Shown here in pieces: positions 19,235 to 28,798 of a stretch of 64,000 nt of DNA. Origin of the DNA: Pedobacter polysacchareus (lineage in GTDB: Bacteria; Bacteroidota; Bacteroidia; Sphingobacteriales; Sphingobacteriaceae); contig NZ_JAHYSS010000002.1 in assembly GCF_019802255.1 (NCBI RefSeq), positions 248,001 to 312,000 on the forward strand. Direction: 5' to 3'. The position numbers were made by a program, and so were the translations under genes. Each line of letters begins with the position of its first letter. Position 1 is the stretch's first letter. The notes beneath the pieces were generated by a model that saw only the letters and a program-made list of their open reading frames with translations, did no database searches and was not told the DNA's origin.

Positions 19235-20233
19235 TTACTGAACGAGCAGGTTACAGCCCCTGATATCCGCATTGTCGAAGCGGCCTAATACCTCAAATGA
19301 GCCATCAGGGAACAGACGACCTAAATCTTGCGTCGCGATAAAAGAGCAGGAATTTACATTGGAAAGATCGATCACATTGATCCCACCAGTACTTTTATTG
19401 TCGACCAGACTTAGCGGATCATTGGTGTCACGCAGATAAATTTTCATCCATGGCGGACAATTGAAAATACCAGCTCCTTTGGAATACGCCTGACCTAATA
19501 ATTCGGTCATGCCATACTCACTATGGATATCGGCTACACCGAAACCTTCCTGCAGCAATTGATGCAGCTCTTCCCGTACCATCTCTTTTCTTTTTCCTTT
19601 CATTCCGCCAGTTTCCATGACTACCAGTTCCGGGAAATTAATTTGATACTTTTCTATAAAGTCCAGCAGGGCATAAGTGACTCCGATCAGGATGGTCTTC
19701 TGACCGATGGCCTGCAGTGTGGTTAATTTTTGATGTAATTCTTCATGGTTGTGCAGGAAATAACCACTATCCGGATGTTTGCTGTCTCTGATTAAAGCAT
19801 CTACCATATAGATCAGCGAGGATCCTTCTCGTTCCAGATAAGAGGGCAGTAAAGCCAGAAAACAAGTGTTTTCAATACTGCCATAAAACTGCTCAAATGC
19901 TAAGGTAAAACTCTGGTCGTAGACTGATAAGTCGGTTACCAGGTGTTTACTTTGCAACATTCCTGTAGTACCGGAGCTGCTAAATGTAATCTCTACCGGA
20001 TCTTTGCTGCTCAATACTTCATGGGTTTTGAAAAAACTGATTGGCAGAAAAGGAATTTCTTTGGCCGATTTGATGGCCTCAGGCTGTACCTTAAGATGAG
20101 AAATGTAGGCTTTATAAACGTCGCAGTTTTCTACCTGGTGTTTAAATACCTCCAGGCAGGTTTCTTCAAACTGTTCATTATTGGAGATAGAAAATATTTG
20201 CTTGATTAAGTTCTTCACCCTGCAAAAATACAC
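19235..20233 (-). CDS. LuxE-like acyl-protein synthetase / acyl-activating protein
   Basis: The 332-residue soluble protein has the SSSGTTG phosphate-binding motif of adenylate-forming enzymes at residues 85-91, an IPFLPISFFKTHEV segment before it, and SEYGMTELLGQAYS and TQDLGRLFPDGSFEVLGRFDNADIRG later. This is the pattern of the LuxE family, which activates fatty acids as acyl-AMP and passes them to a protein thiol. In Bacteroidota similar genes occur without lux genes and their role is unknown. The frame opens at GTG 20233 and a second GTG at 20218 is equally possible. It is the third gene of a minus-strand operon with a small membrane protein and a penicillin-acylase-family hydrolase. Confidence 0.75.
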   Translation of the reverse strand: MYFCRVKNLIKQIFSISNNEQFEETCLEVFKHQVENCDVYKAYISHLKVQPEAIKSAKEIPFLPISFFKTHEVLSSKDPVEITFSSSGTTGMLQSKHLVTDLSVYDQSFTLAFEQFYGSIENTCFLALLPSYLEREGSSLIYMVDALIRDSKHPDSGYFLHNHEELHQKLTTLQAIGQKTILIGVTYALLDFIEKYQINFPELVVMETGGMKGKRKEMVREELHQLLQEGFGVADIHSEYGMTELLGQAYSKGAGIFNCPPWMKIYLRDTNDPLSLVDNKSTGGINVIDLSNVNSCSFIATQDLGRLFPDGSFEVLGRFDNADIRGCNLLVQ

Positions 20234-20242
20234 AAGAATGCT

Positions 20243-20596
20243 TTAGTTGGCGGGTTGATTTTTATTTAGTAATGCTTTTCTGAACTGATAGCCGCAAAAA
20301 CCGCTGACAGCAGCTGCAAATGCACCTAGTATAGTCGTTAGTGCCAGCACTAGATACCAGCTTTTTACGCCAATCATTTCTGCCACACGGCCAGCCAGTA
20401 TATGGTCGTTGGGGATACTTTTAAAAAGAGCCATTCCCAACCAGAGTAGTAATATGGCGAAAAAAGGAGCCCATAAAGATATTTTTGCTGTCTTGCCGAT
20501 CAATCCGCAGGTAGCGAAAGAAATCACGATGATAATCCACCATGGAAGTACCATTTGCAATAGGAAGGACAGGATGAGTATGACTAGAAAAACCAT
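20243..20596 (-). CDS. Small integral membrane protein, unknown function
   Basis: I do not recognise this 117-residue protein. It has hydrophobic segments near residues 1-18, 19-35, 41-58 and 78-100, with a short basic C-terminus, so it should span the inner membrane about four times. It starts 4 bases after the penicillin-acylase gene ends and stops 9 bases before the LuxE-like gene, which suggests translational coupling and a shared task. Confidence 0.65.
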   Translation of the reverse strand: MVFLVILILSFLLQMVLPWWIIIVISFATCGLIGKTAKISLWAPFFAILLLWLGMALFKSIPNDHILAGRVAEMIGVKSWYLVLALTTILGAFAAAVSGFCGYQFRKALLNKNQPAN

Positions 20597-20600
20597 TGGC

Positions 20601-23039
20601 TTATTTTTTGGTTATTTTTAAGGTAGAAATTATTTTGGCAGCAGGATCATTTGGGCTTTGCATGAAATAAAGATCATACAATTTGCCGCTGGCCCAGGTA
20701 TCGATCATGTTGTCATAGAAGCGACTTCCAGGATTTCCTGATTGTCCACCAGGAAATACCCCATGTCCTTTAGGATTTTTGCCGAGTTCGATGACCATTC
20801 TCCAGGAGGGACCATTAGTTTCACTCAGGGCGTTGATGGTCATTTTTCCACCACCTGTCATCAATACTTTAGAACCAAACCCTGGAATTTTGGCAAGGTG
20901 TGGCACATTGCTATGTTTCACATTTGCCCATGCCCATTCCATGCTGATGGCACCATATTTTCTTTCCAGGCTGTCGCATGCATATTTGAAAGCCTCATTC
21001 ACGGCGTCATTCAAGGTTTCTTTTGCCGGGGTATTGATGTTATCAAACCATTTTGAATTTGGTTCTTTTTGGATCAGCTGAACTGTACGATCCCTGGATG
21101 GGAAGCGCATTGGAACAGCATCCACCGTAAATTCATCATTCCAGATGTTGAACATCAGTCTTTTTGTCCATAGGTCGAATACGCTGGCTCCAACAGATTC
21201 GGCGCCATAATATTTGTTCCATCCTGAGGTGATCCTGAAAGCTTCTTTTTGTGTCGCATTGAGCCCTGGCTGATCGACAAGCGGGAGGATATATGGCAGG
21301 ATGTTTTGTGCGTAGATGCTATAGGAATCTGTTTGCATTAAGCGTATACTATCGGCCGTGGCTTTAGTCATGGCAGTCAGGCGGTCGTTGATCCTTTTAC
21401 CACGTTCATATGGACTGAATTCCCAATTGATGTAATACGGGTAAGTTTGATCCGTAGAAGATTGGTTGGCAGAGCTGACAAAGTTTCTCGATGGATTTTT
21501 AACTGTTGGATTTTGCAAGGCAGGAATCCATCCTTGCCAGTCATTTTTAGGGTCTGTTCCGTCTAAGATAAATTTCCCCTGGTCTTTCCATTTCAATGGG
21601 AATTTACCATTTGCGGTGATGGAAATGTCATTGTCTGCGGAAGCGAAGACAAAGTTCTGTGCTGGTGCAGTGTAATAAATGAGGGCTTTCCGGTAATCGT
21701 CGTAGTTTTTGCCTCTGTTTAATAAGTAAAAGGTTTTTAGCTCATTGGATTTCTCATGTGCAATCCAGCGAAGTGCATTTCCAATCGGCACATTTGCAGC
21801 TTTGGAGAAGTCTTTAGGCTTTTGAAGGTAAACTACGGGACCATGATGGGTATAGAATACGGTGTCGACTTCCGTTTTTTCTCCGAGGATTTTTATCTCT
21901 TCCAGTCGGCTGCTGGTATTTTTCCATTGGTTGTCGTACCAGTAACTTTTATGGGTATTGTCTTTGAACTTGATCTGGTAGAAATCCAATACATCTGCGG
22001 CCACATTGGTGACACCCCAGGCGATGTTTTGGTTGAAGCCAATCACGATTCCTGGTGCCCCAGGAAGGGATACTCCGTAGGCATTTAAGCCGGGTGCATG
22101 GAGTTGGATCTGGTACCAGATGGAAGGCAAGGTGAGGTCCAGATGGGGATCATTTGCCAGAATAGGTGATCCGGAAAGTGTTTTTGCTCCGGATATTGCC
22201 CAGTTATTACTGCCGATACCCTCTATTTTCTCCTGGGTTTTAATATTCGCAGTAGTCATTTCTGTAAATGCAGCAGGAGGAGTAGGAATTGGGAGTGGCT
22301 TGAAATCCCATTTTGTCCCTACAGGGATGATTGGATCTTCTTTGAATGGATAATCAGGAAATAAGTCTTTGACTACTTCAGTGCCAAATTTCTTCCGGAT
22401 ATTGGTCATGTAAAACTCGTCGGAACCCATGGCCAGCACTGCCGACATCTGTTTTAACAATAACGCACATTTCAGTGGAGTCCAGTCTTCTGGTTTAAAA
22501 TCTAATATTTTGTATTCTAAAGGGAGTTTAGCTGTATTCAGGCTATGGATATAAGCATTGATACCTGCTGTATAGGCCAGAATCATTTCTTTAGATTTCG
22601 GGTCTGCCATCATGCCTTCCAGCGATTTCTCTGCGCCATATACCATCCCCATTCTACGTTGATATCTGTCGAGTTCTATGGCTTTTTTGCCGACTACTTC
22701 TGATAAGCGTCCGGCAGCATAACGTGTCTGGAAATCCATTTGCCACAAACGATGCATTGCGGTCACGTAACCCTGTGCATAATATACATCATGGTCGTTT
22801 TCCGCAAAAATATGGGGGATCATACGATCGTCAAACGCAATATCTACGTTCTGTAAGGTCCCTTTCAGCGCCAGATTTGTTGTAGAGGAAATGGCTTTAT
22901 TTTCTGCGTTTTGCCAGAATCCAGTGAAAGGATTCAGAAATTTAAGTAGCGGAGGAGTATTCCCAAACTTTGTATTCAAGGCATACGCGAGGAGTATGGG
23001 AATAATCACGCAAACCAAGGCTTTTAATTTATTCATCAT
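20601..23039 (-). CDS. Penicillin acylase family (N-terminal nucleophile) hydrolase
   Basis: The protein is about 812 residues counted from ATG 23039, just before a hydrophobic segment (LKALVCVIIPILLAYAL) that serves as signal peptide or anchor. The upstream in-frame extension to 23111 lacks a convincing start. The family blocks are visible: MIPHIFAENDHDVYYAQGY near the start, the GSNNWAISG motif in which the Ser (about residue 277) becomes the N-terminal nucleophile after autocleavage, then ANDPHL, and SPYERGKRI further on. Members cleave N-acyl bonds in penicillin, acyl-homoserine lactones or other amides in the periplasm. The true substrate cannot be read from sequence. It is the first gene of a three-gene operon with a LuxE-like protein. 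Confidence 0.88.
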   Translation of the reverse strand: MMNKLKALVCVIIPILLAYALNTKFGNTPPLLKFLNPFTGFWQNAENKAISSTTNLALKGTLQNVDIAFDDRMIPHIFAENDHDVYYAQGYVTAMHRLWQMDFQTRYAAGRLSEVVGKKAIELDRYQRRMGMVYGAEKSLEGMMADPKSKEMILAYTAGINAYIHSLNTAKLPLEYKILDFKPEDWTPLKCALLLKQMSAVLAMGSDEFYMTNIRKKFGTEVVKDLFPDYPFKEDPIIPVGTKWDFKPLPIPTPPAAFTEMTTANIKTQEKIEGIGSNNWAISGAKTLSGSPILANDPHLDLTLPSIWYQIQLHAPGLNAYGVSLPGAPGIVIGFNQNIAWGVTNVAADVLDFYQIKFKDNTHKSYWYDNQWKNTSSRLEEIKILGEKTEVDTVFYTHHGPVVYLQKPKDFSKAANVPIGNALRWIAHEKSNELKTFYLLNRGKNYDDYRKALIYYTAPAQNFVFASADNDISITANGKFPLKWKDQGKFILDGTDPKNDWQGWIPALQNPTVKNPSRNFVSSANQSSTDQTYPYYINWEFSPYERGKRINDRLTAMTKATADSIRLMQTDSYSIYAQNILPYILPLVDQPGLNATQKEAFRITSGWNKYYGAESVGASVFDLWTKRLMFNIWNDEFTVDAVPMRFPSRDRTVQLIQKEPNSKWFDNINTPAKETLNDAVNEAFKYACDSLERKYGAISMEWAWANVKHSNVPHLAKIPGFGSKVLMTGGGKMTINALSETNGPSWRMVIELGKNPKGHGVFPGGQSGNPGSRFYDNMIDTWASGKLYDLYFMQSPNDPAAKIISTLKITKK

Positions 23040-23173
23040 GATTGAATTAAATGTACGCTTTATCTTGTCAATAAAAGGGAATAGATTTTTTGTGCCTTCG
23101 CAATTTAACATAAAACTTAATTCATTTAAAATGAAAATTAGATTTCGTCAATTAAATTGTGTACAAAATTCAG

Positions 23174-23204
23174 TTTGGATAATTAAAAAATTGTATTAAT
23201 TTTA
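23174..23204 (+). promoter_or_regulatory. Candidate promoter of the TonB-dependent receptor gene
   Basis: TTTG at 23174-23177 and TAATTTTA at 23197-23204 are 19 bases apart, close to the Bacteroidota pattern with one mismatch in the -7 element. The receptor ATG is 32 bases downstream. Confidence 0.45.
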
Positions 23205-23235
23205 AGATAAATTAACCAATTATAAATTCTCGAGT

Positions 23236-26124
23236 ATGAGCAAAACTTTTACAAAAACGATCCTCACGTTTTTATTGCTGTGTATGACCGCCGTATTTGC
23301 ACAGGCACAAAATGTGATCATTAGTGGGACAATTACTGATAAAATCACTAAGGAGCCAATACCAGGTGTTGGGATTACCGTTAAAGGCACTACCTCCGGC
23401 ACAGCAACGGACATCAATGGAAAGTACAATTTTAGTACTTCGCAGAAAGCTCCTTTTATTTTGGTCATTTCCTATGTAGGATATGCGCCTATCGAGAAGC
23501 AAATTACAGGAAACGCATCAAATGTAGATGCAGCAATGGAACAAGTGGGTATTCTGGGACAAGAAGTGGTTATTTCTGCTTCAAGAACACCAGAGCGTAT
23601 TTTAGAATCTCCGGTTTCGGTAGAAAGAATGGGTGCTACTGCCATCAAAGAAATTGCCGCGCCGTCTTTCTATGACGCTTTATCGAACATGAAAGGAGTA
23701 GAGATGAGTACACAAAGTTTAACTTTTAAATCTATCAATACTAGAGGATTTAACTCCAATGGAAATACACGTTTCAATCAATATGTGGATGGAATGGACA
23801 ATCAGGCTCCAGGACTAAATTTTTCTGTGGGCAACATTGTTGGGATCAACGACCTTGATGTAGATAATGTAGAGCTGTTACCAGGTGCTTCTTCGGCATT
23901 GTACGGGGCAGGCGGAATTAGTGGTACTATGCTGATCACGTCAAAAAATCCTTACGATTATCAGGGCGCAAGTTTTCAATTTAAAAGCGGGATCAACCAT
24001 GTGAATGATGGGACTACTGATGTACAGCCTTTCAATCAGCTGGATGTTCGTGTGGCGAAAGCATGGAACAATAAATTTGCATTCAAAGGAAGTTTCTCTT
24101 TCCTGCAGGCAGAAGATTGGCATGCCAACAATTACACCGATTTTGACCGTGCTGCACGTAAGGTAAAAGAGGGGAATAGAATTTCAGATCCTAACTATGA
24201 CGGGATTAACGTGTATGGAGATGAAGTAAGTCAGAATATGAAAAATGTGGCTCAAGCGGCTATAAACGCTGGAACTTCCGGTTTTGTACAGCAAGCCCTG
24301 GGGTTGTCGGCCCCACCAACAGCTGCTCAGATTGCTGGGTTTAAATCTAATCCGGCTGGTTTAGCCGCTTTAAATGGCTTTTTAGGAACAGACCCAAGGT
24401 TTAGACCTTTTGTTGCAGGATTGGCAAATCCAGCATTACTCCCTGATCAGGCGGTATCCAGAACAGGTTATGAAGAGGTAAGTTTGGTAGACTATAAAAC
24501 ACAGTCGCTGAAAGCTTCCGGTGCCTTACACTATCGTTTTTCGCCAACTATTGAAGCGATTGCACAGGCCAACTGGGGAACTGGAACATCTGTATATACT
24601 GGCTCTGACCGCTACTCACTGCGTAATTTTAGCATCGGACAATATAAACTGGAATTAAAAGGCCAGGATTTCTTCTTAAAAGGATACACCACTCAGGAGC
24701 GTTCCGGAGATTCTTATATCTCTTCTATTTTGGGTAGTTATATCAATGAATCTTCTAAGAAATCAACAGATTGGTTTCCTGAATATGTAGGTAATTTTAT
24801 CGGTGCAAAGGCATCAGCTCCGGGCGTAACAGACGCTCAGGCACATGCTGCGGCAAGAGCAGCAGCAGATAGAGGCAGATTCCAGCCAGGATCTCCTGAG
24901 TTTGAGGCTGCAAAAGATAAGATCATGAATACTACTATTGCCAGTACAGATTTCAAAAAAGGCATTTATGGAGCTAAATTCAATGATAAAACCAATTTAT
25001 ATCATTATGAAGGCATGTATAATTTTACGAATGCATTGAATAATGTAGTGGAATTACAAGTAGGTTCTTCTTATCGCATGTACCAGTTGAGGTCTGGCGG
25101 TACAATTTTCGATGATCTTAACAACAGTATCGACATCAATGAATACGGTGCATTTGCTCAGATCGGTAAGAAATTCTTTAATGAAAAGGTGAAATTAACG
25201 TTCTCTGGCCGTTATGATAAGAGCTCTAATTTTGACGGCAGGTTTACGCCGAGGATCACCGGTGTATTCACTGTTGCACCAAATAACAACATCCGTGTTT
25301 CTTATCAAACTGGTTACCGTAACCCAACCACACAGAATCAGTACATAGATTTATCTGTGGGTGGTGGTTCTCAGCGATTGATTGGTGGTTTACCAGCAAG
25401 TTTGAACAAATATGAATTGCTGACCAATAAGCCTTATACCGATGTGAGTTACCGTGCATTCTTAGCTTCTGCTTCAGCAGGTGCACCAAATCCAGCTTTA
25501 TTAAAGGCTTATGATTTTGATGTTAAAGGTGTTCGTCCGGAAAGTGTACAAGCTTATGAATTGGGTTACAAAGGCTTGTTAGGTCCTAAAGTCCTGATTG
25601 ATGCTTACGCTTATTACAGCATTTATAAAGATTTCATTACTGCTGTTGATGTGTATCAGAATAGAGATGGTGCTTTCACCAAGTTTGGAGTTCCGGTAAA
25701 TGCGACAGGAGAAGTGAAAACTTATGGTGGTGCTATCGGTCTGGATTATCTGATTGGTAAATATAATTTGAGTGGTAACGTTTCTTACAACAAGATCGGT
25801 GATCTTCCTGATGATTATATCAATGATTTTAATACGCCTGAATTCCGTTATAACTTAGGATTTGGTAACCGTGAAATCATCAAAAATGTAGGCTTTAATG
25901 TGAACTGGCGCTGGCAAGGTAAATTCTACTGGAACTCTTCTTTTGCTTCAGGAGAAGTACCTGCATTCAGTACACTTGATGCACAGGTGAACCTAAAAAT
26001 CCCTTCGGTGAACTCTATGATTAAGATTGGCGGCTCTAACATATTGAATAAATACTACTTCACTTCTTATGGTAATCCTTCTGTTGGAGCGCTGTATTAT
26101 GTGTCTTATGTATTCAATCCATAG
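23236..26124 (+). CDS. TonB-dependent outer membrane receptor
   Basis: The 962-residue protein starts with a signal peptide (about residues 1-25, ending AQAQ), followed by a carboxypeptidase-regulatory-like beta domain (about 28-110, with GTATDINGKYNFS and ISYVGY), a plug domain (about 115-235, with NTRGFNSNG, DGMDNQAPG and GASSALYGAGG) and a long beta-barrel. The barrel ends KYYFTSYGNPSVGALYYVSYVFNP, with a final aromatic residue typical of outer-membrane barrels. The ligand is unknown. No SusD gene follows, so this is not a classical SusCD pair. It may take up siderophores, vitamins or oligosaccharides. It diverges from the acylase operon and ends in a terminator. Confidence 0.9.
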   Translation: MSKTFTKTILTFLLLCMTAVFAQAQNVIISGTITDKITKEPIPGVGITVKGTTSGTATDINGKYNFSTSQKAPFILVISYVGYAPIEKQITGNASNVDAAMEQVGILGQEVVISASRTPERILESPVSVERMGATAIKEIAAPSFYDALSNMKGVEMSTQSLTFKSINTRGFNSNGNTRFNQYVDGMDNQAPGLNFSVGNIVGINDLDVDNVELLPGASSALYGAGGISGTMLITSKNPYDYQGASFQFKSGINHVNDGTTDVQPFNQLDVRVAKAWNNKFAFKGSFSFLQAEDWHANNYTDFDRAARKVKEGNRISDPNYDGINVYGDEVSQNMKNVAQAAINAGTSGFVQQALGLSAPPTAAQIAGFKSNPAGLAALNGFLGTDPRFRPFVAGLANPALLPDQAVSRTGYEEVSLVDYKTQSLKASGALHYRFSPTIEAIAQANWGTGTSVYTGSDRYSLRNFSIGQYKLELKGQDFFLKGYTTQERSGDSYISSILGSYINESSKKSTDWFPEYVGNFIGAKASAPGVTDAQAHAAARAAADRGRFQPGSPEFEAAKDKIMNTTIASTDFKKGIYGAKFNDKTNLYHYEGMYNFTNALNNVVELQVGSSYRMYQLRSGGTIFDDLNNSIDINEYGAFAQIGKKFFNEKVKLTFSGRYDKSSNFDGRFTPRITGVFTVAPNNNIRVSYQTGYRNPTTQNQYIDLSVGGGSQRLIGGLPASLNKYELLTNKPYTDVSYRAFLASASAGAPNPALLKAYDFDVKGVRPESVQAYELGYKGLLGPKVLIDAYAYYSIYKDFITAVDVYQNRDGAFTKFGVPVNATGEVKTYGGAIGLDYLIGKYNLSGNVSYNKIGDLPDDYINDFNTPEFRYNLGFGNREIIKNVGFNVNWRWQGKFYWNSSFASGEVPAFSTLDAQVNLKIPSVNSMIKIGGSNILNKYYFTSYGNPSVGALYYVSYVFNP

Positions 26125-26147
26125 TCTCTCGTTACTTTAAATTTGAG

Positions 26148-26176
26148 AAACCCTGGCAGGAATGCCGGGGTTTTTT
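26148..26176 (+). terminator. Rho-independent terminator after the TonB-dependent receptor
   Basis: AAACCCTGGC pairs with GCCGGGGTTT (one G-T pair) across a 6-base loop, followed by TTTTTT. Confidence 0.8.
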
Positions 26177-26303
26177 ATTCGCTAAGGTTTTAGCTACCAA
26201 TTCAGAAGCTTAAAATAATCCTTTGGTTTACTGTAAATTTTAACAATCTTAGTTGTATAAAATACACGATCTACCAATCTACTACTTATAAAAAACGATT
26301 TTA

Positions 26304-28775
26304 ATGGAAGAACAACACGAACAAGGAAGAGAAATAAAAGAGGAGGAGAAAATTCCCGAAATTGTTGAGGATATAATTCAACATTTAAATAATCCTGTTA
26401 CCGACTTAAAACCTATTGTAAAAAAATATTTGTCTGCTGTTCAGAAGGTAAGTAAGGAAGGAAATAAGTTTTTCTTCTCTGATGGAGATGCTTGTGTAGA
26501 AGTCAGGGTAGTGAGCGATGAAATCATCAGGGTAAGATTGGCACCTCACGGTGTTTTTCTGGATGATTTCTCCTATGCCGTACCCGTGGTGGATCAAAAA
26601 GTGACTACTTTCAATATGAATGAGCTGGAGGATCACTATGCAATTTCTACAAATACCATCACTTGTAAGGTTGCAAAGGCAGATTTCAACATCTCCTTTG
26701 TGGAGAACCTGAATCAGATGGTGATGAGCGAGGATGACGCGCCGATGCACTGGGAGGAAAATGTGGAATTTGGTGGTTACTATGTTTATGCGACTAAGAA
26801 ATGCCGTGCGGAAGAAAATTTCTTTGGCTTAGGTGATAAATCGGGGAATATGAACCTGAGAGGTCGCCATTTCCAAAACTGGAATACTGATGCTTATTCC
26901 TTTGGATGGGATCAGGATCCTTTGTATCGCACCATTCCTTTCTATGTTGGCGTACATCAGCAGGCGGCTTATGGTATTTTCTTCGACAATACCTTCCGCT
27001 CTTATTTTGACTTTGGAAAAGAAGATAACCAGAAGACCAGTTTTTGGGCTGATGGTGGTGAATTGCAATATTATTATATCCATGGGCCACACATGATGGA
27101 CGTGGTTAAAAGATACCAGACCTTAACAGGGACGCATCCAATGCCGCCTAAATGGGCGCTGGGCTACCATCAATGCAGGTGGAGTTACTACCCGGAAAAG
27201 AAGGTGAAAGAAATCGCCGATGGCTTCCGTTCCAGGAATATCCCTTGTGATGCAATCTATCTTGATATTGATTATATGGACGGTTACCGCTGCTTTACCT
27301 GGAATAAAAACTATTTCCCAGATCCTAAAAGGATGATCAAAGAATTAGCTAATGATGGCTTTAAAACGGTGGTGATGATTGATCCGGGGATTAAAGTAGA
27401 TGATAATTACTGGGTTTTTAAAGAAGGTAAAGCGAACAATTATTTCTGTAGAAGGAGTGATGATTATTTTATGGAAGGTCATGTTTGGCCAGGTAGGTGC
27501 CAGTTCCCCGACTTTACCAACCCTGCAGTCAGGGAATGGTGGGGTAACTTATACAAGGAACTGGTAGATATTGGCGTGGCTGGAGTTTGGAACGACATGA
27601 ATGAGCCTGCAGTTTTTGGCGCAGGAACTTTTCCGAATGATGTAAGGCATAATTATGATGGGTATAGAGGCTCACATCGCAAGGCACATAATGTGTACGG
27701 GATGCAGATGGTCCGCTCTACTTATGATGGATTAAAGAAGTTGATGCGCAATAAACGTCCTTTTACCATTACCAGAGCAGGTTATTCTGGAATGCAAAGG
27801 TATGGTTGTGTGTGGACAGGTGATAACGTAGCAACCTGGGAGCATTTAAAAATGGGCAATATCCAGTGTCAGCGGATGTCGGTTTCCGGCGTTCCATTCT
27901 GCGGAACAGATATTGGTGGATTTAGCGGCGAACCAGATGCAGAATTGTTTACGCGCTGGATTCAACTCGGTACTTTTTCTCCTTTTATGCGTGCACACTC
28001 CGCAGGAGATACCGCGGAAAGAGAGCCCTGGAGCTTTGGAGAGCCTTATACGAGCATCAACCGGACTTTTATTGAATTGAGGTATCGATTGATGCCTTAC
28101 TTATATTCTGTGTTCTGGGAGCATCACCGTTATGGTTTCCCTATCCTCAGACCTTTAGTTATGCTGGAGCAGGAAAATGTTGGCAATCATTACCGTCAGG
28201 ATGAGTTTACTTTTGGGGATAAAATCCTGGTTTGTCCGGTTTTGGAGCAAGGTGCAACCTCTAGAATGGTGTACTTACCTAAAGGTAAATGGTATAATTT
28301 CTGGACGCATGAAATCCTAAGCGGAGAAAGTGAACACCTGATCCAGGCTGCTTTAGACCATATGCCGCTATTTGTGCGCGCAGGCTCTGTCATTCCTGAA
28401 TATCCAGTGATGCAATATGTAGGCGAGAAAAATATCGATGAGGTATTGCTCAATATCTATTATTCAGATTATGAGGTCAATTCCTTTTTCTATGAAGATC
28501 ATGGAGATACATTTGCCTACGAACAAGATATATATTCAGAGAAAAAGTTTAGTGTAAAAGGTGACGCTCAGAAACTGAGTATCGAGCAAAGTGTAGCCGG
28601 TCTTTATACTCCAAATTATGAGTTGTACGACTATACAGTGATCGGAATTCCATTTAAAGTGAACAAAATCACAGTAGATGAAAAGGATGTAAAAGATTAT
28701 TATGTGGATGAACGTAATTGCTTGCGTTTCAAATCCAACAAGAATTTCATGACAGTAAAGATATATGGTGAGTAG
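26304..28775 (+). CDS. GH31 family alpha-glucosidase (cytoplasmic)
   Basis: This 823-residue GH31 glycoside hydrolase should release glucose or a related sugar from alpha-linked oligosaccharides. It has an N-terminal beta-sandwich (about 55-260), a catalytic barrel with the nucleophile D431 in WNDMNEP and the likely acid/base D507 in WTGDN, and a C-terminal beta domain with the family's RPLV and PLFVRAGSVIP segments. There is no signal peptide. The first 25 residues are highly charged (Glu-rich), so it is probably cytoplasmic. It sits 23 bases before glgB, which suggests joint work on glycogen or imported maltodextrin. Specificity within GH31 cannot be fixed from sequence. Confidence 0.9.
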   Translation: MEEQHEQGREIKEEEKIPEIVEDIIQHLNNPVTDLKPIVKKYLSAVQKVSKEGNKFFFSDGDACVEVRVVSDEIIRVRLAPHGVFLDDFSYAVPVVDQKVTTFNMNELEDHYAISTNTITCKVAKADFNISFVENLNQMVMSEDDAPMHWEENVEFGGYYVYATKKCRAEENFFGLGDKSGNMNLRGRHFQNWNTDAYSFGWDQDPLYRTIPFYVGVHQQAAYGIFFDNTFRSYFDFGKEDNQKTSFWADGGELQYYYIHGPHMMDVVKRYQTLTGTHPMPPKWALGYHQCRWSYYPEKKVKEIADGFRSRNIPCDAIYLDIDYMDGYRCFTWNKNYFPDPKRMIKELANDGFKTVVMIDPGIKVDDNYWVFKEGKANNYFCRRSDDYFMEGHVWPGRCQFPDFTNPAVREWWGNLYKELVDIGVAGVWNDMNEPAVFGAGTFPNDVRHNYDGYRGSHRKAHNVYGMQMVRSTYDGLKKLMRNKRPFTITRAGYSGMQRYGCVWTGDNVATWEHLKMGNIQCQRMSVSGVPFCGTDIGGFSGEPDAELFTRWIQLGTFSPFMRAHSAGDTAEREPWSFGEPYTSINRTFIELRYRLMPYLYSVFWEHHRYGFPILRPLVMLEQENVGNHYRQDEFTFGDKILVCPVLEQGATSRMVYLPKGKWYNFWTHEILSGESEHLIQAALDHMPLFVRAGSVIPEYPVMQYVGEKNIDEVLLNIYYSDYEVNSFFYEDHGDTFAYEQDIYSEKKFSVKGDAQKLSIEQSVAGLYTPNYELYDYTVIGIPFKVNKITVDEKDVKDYYVDERNCLRFKSNKNFMTVKIYGE

Positions 28776-28798
28776 GATAACAAATTAAAATCAATTTC

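Noticed and set aside
23040..23111. N-terminal extension of the penicillin acylase gene
   Set aside because: The signal-like hydrophobic segment starts right after the inner ATG at 23039; extra residues before it are charged and implausible.
23236..26124. SusC of a polysaccharide utilisation locus
   Set aside because: No SusD-like gene follows, and the next gene is separated by a terminator, so the SusCD label is not supported.
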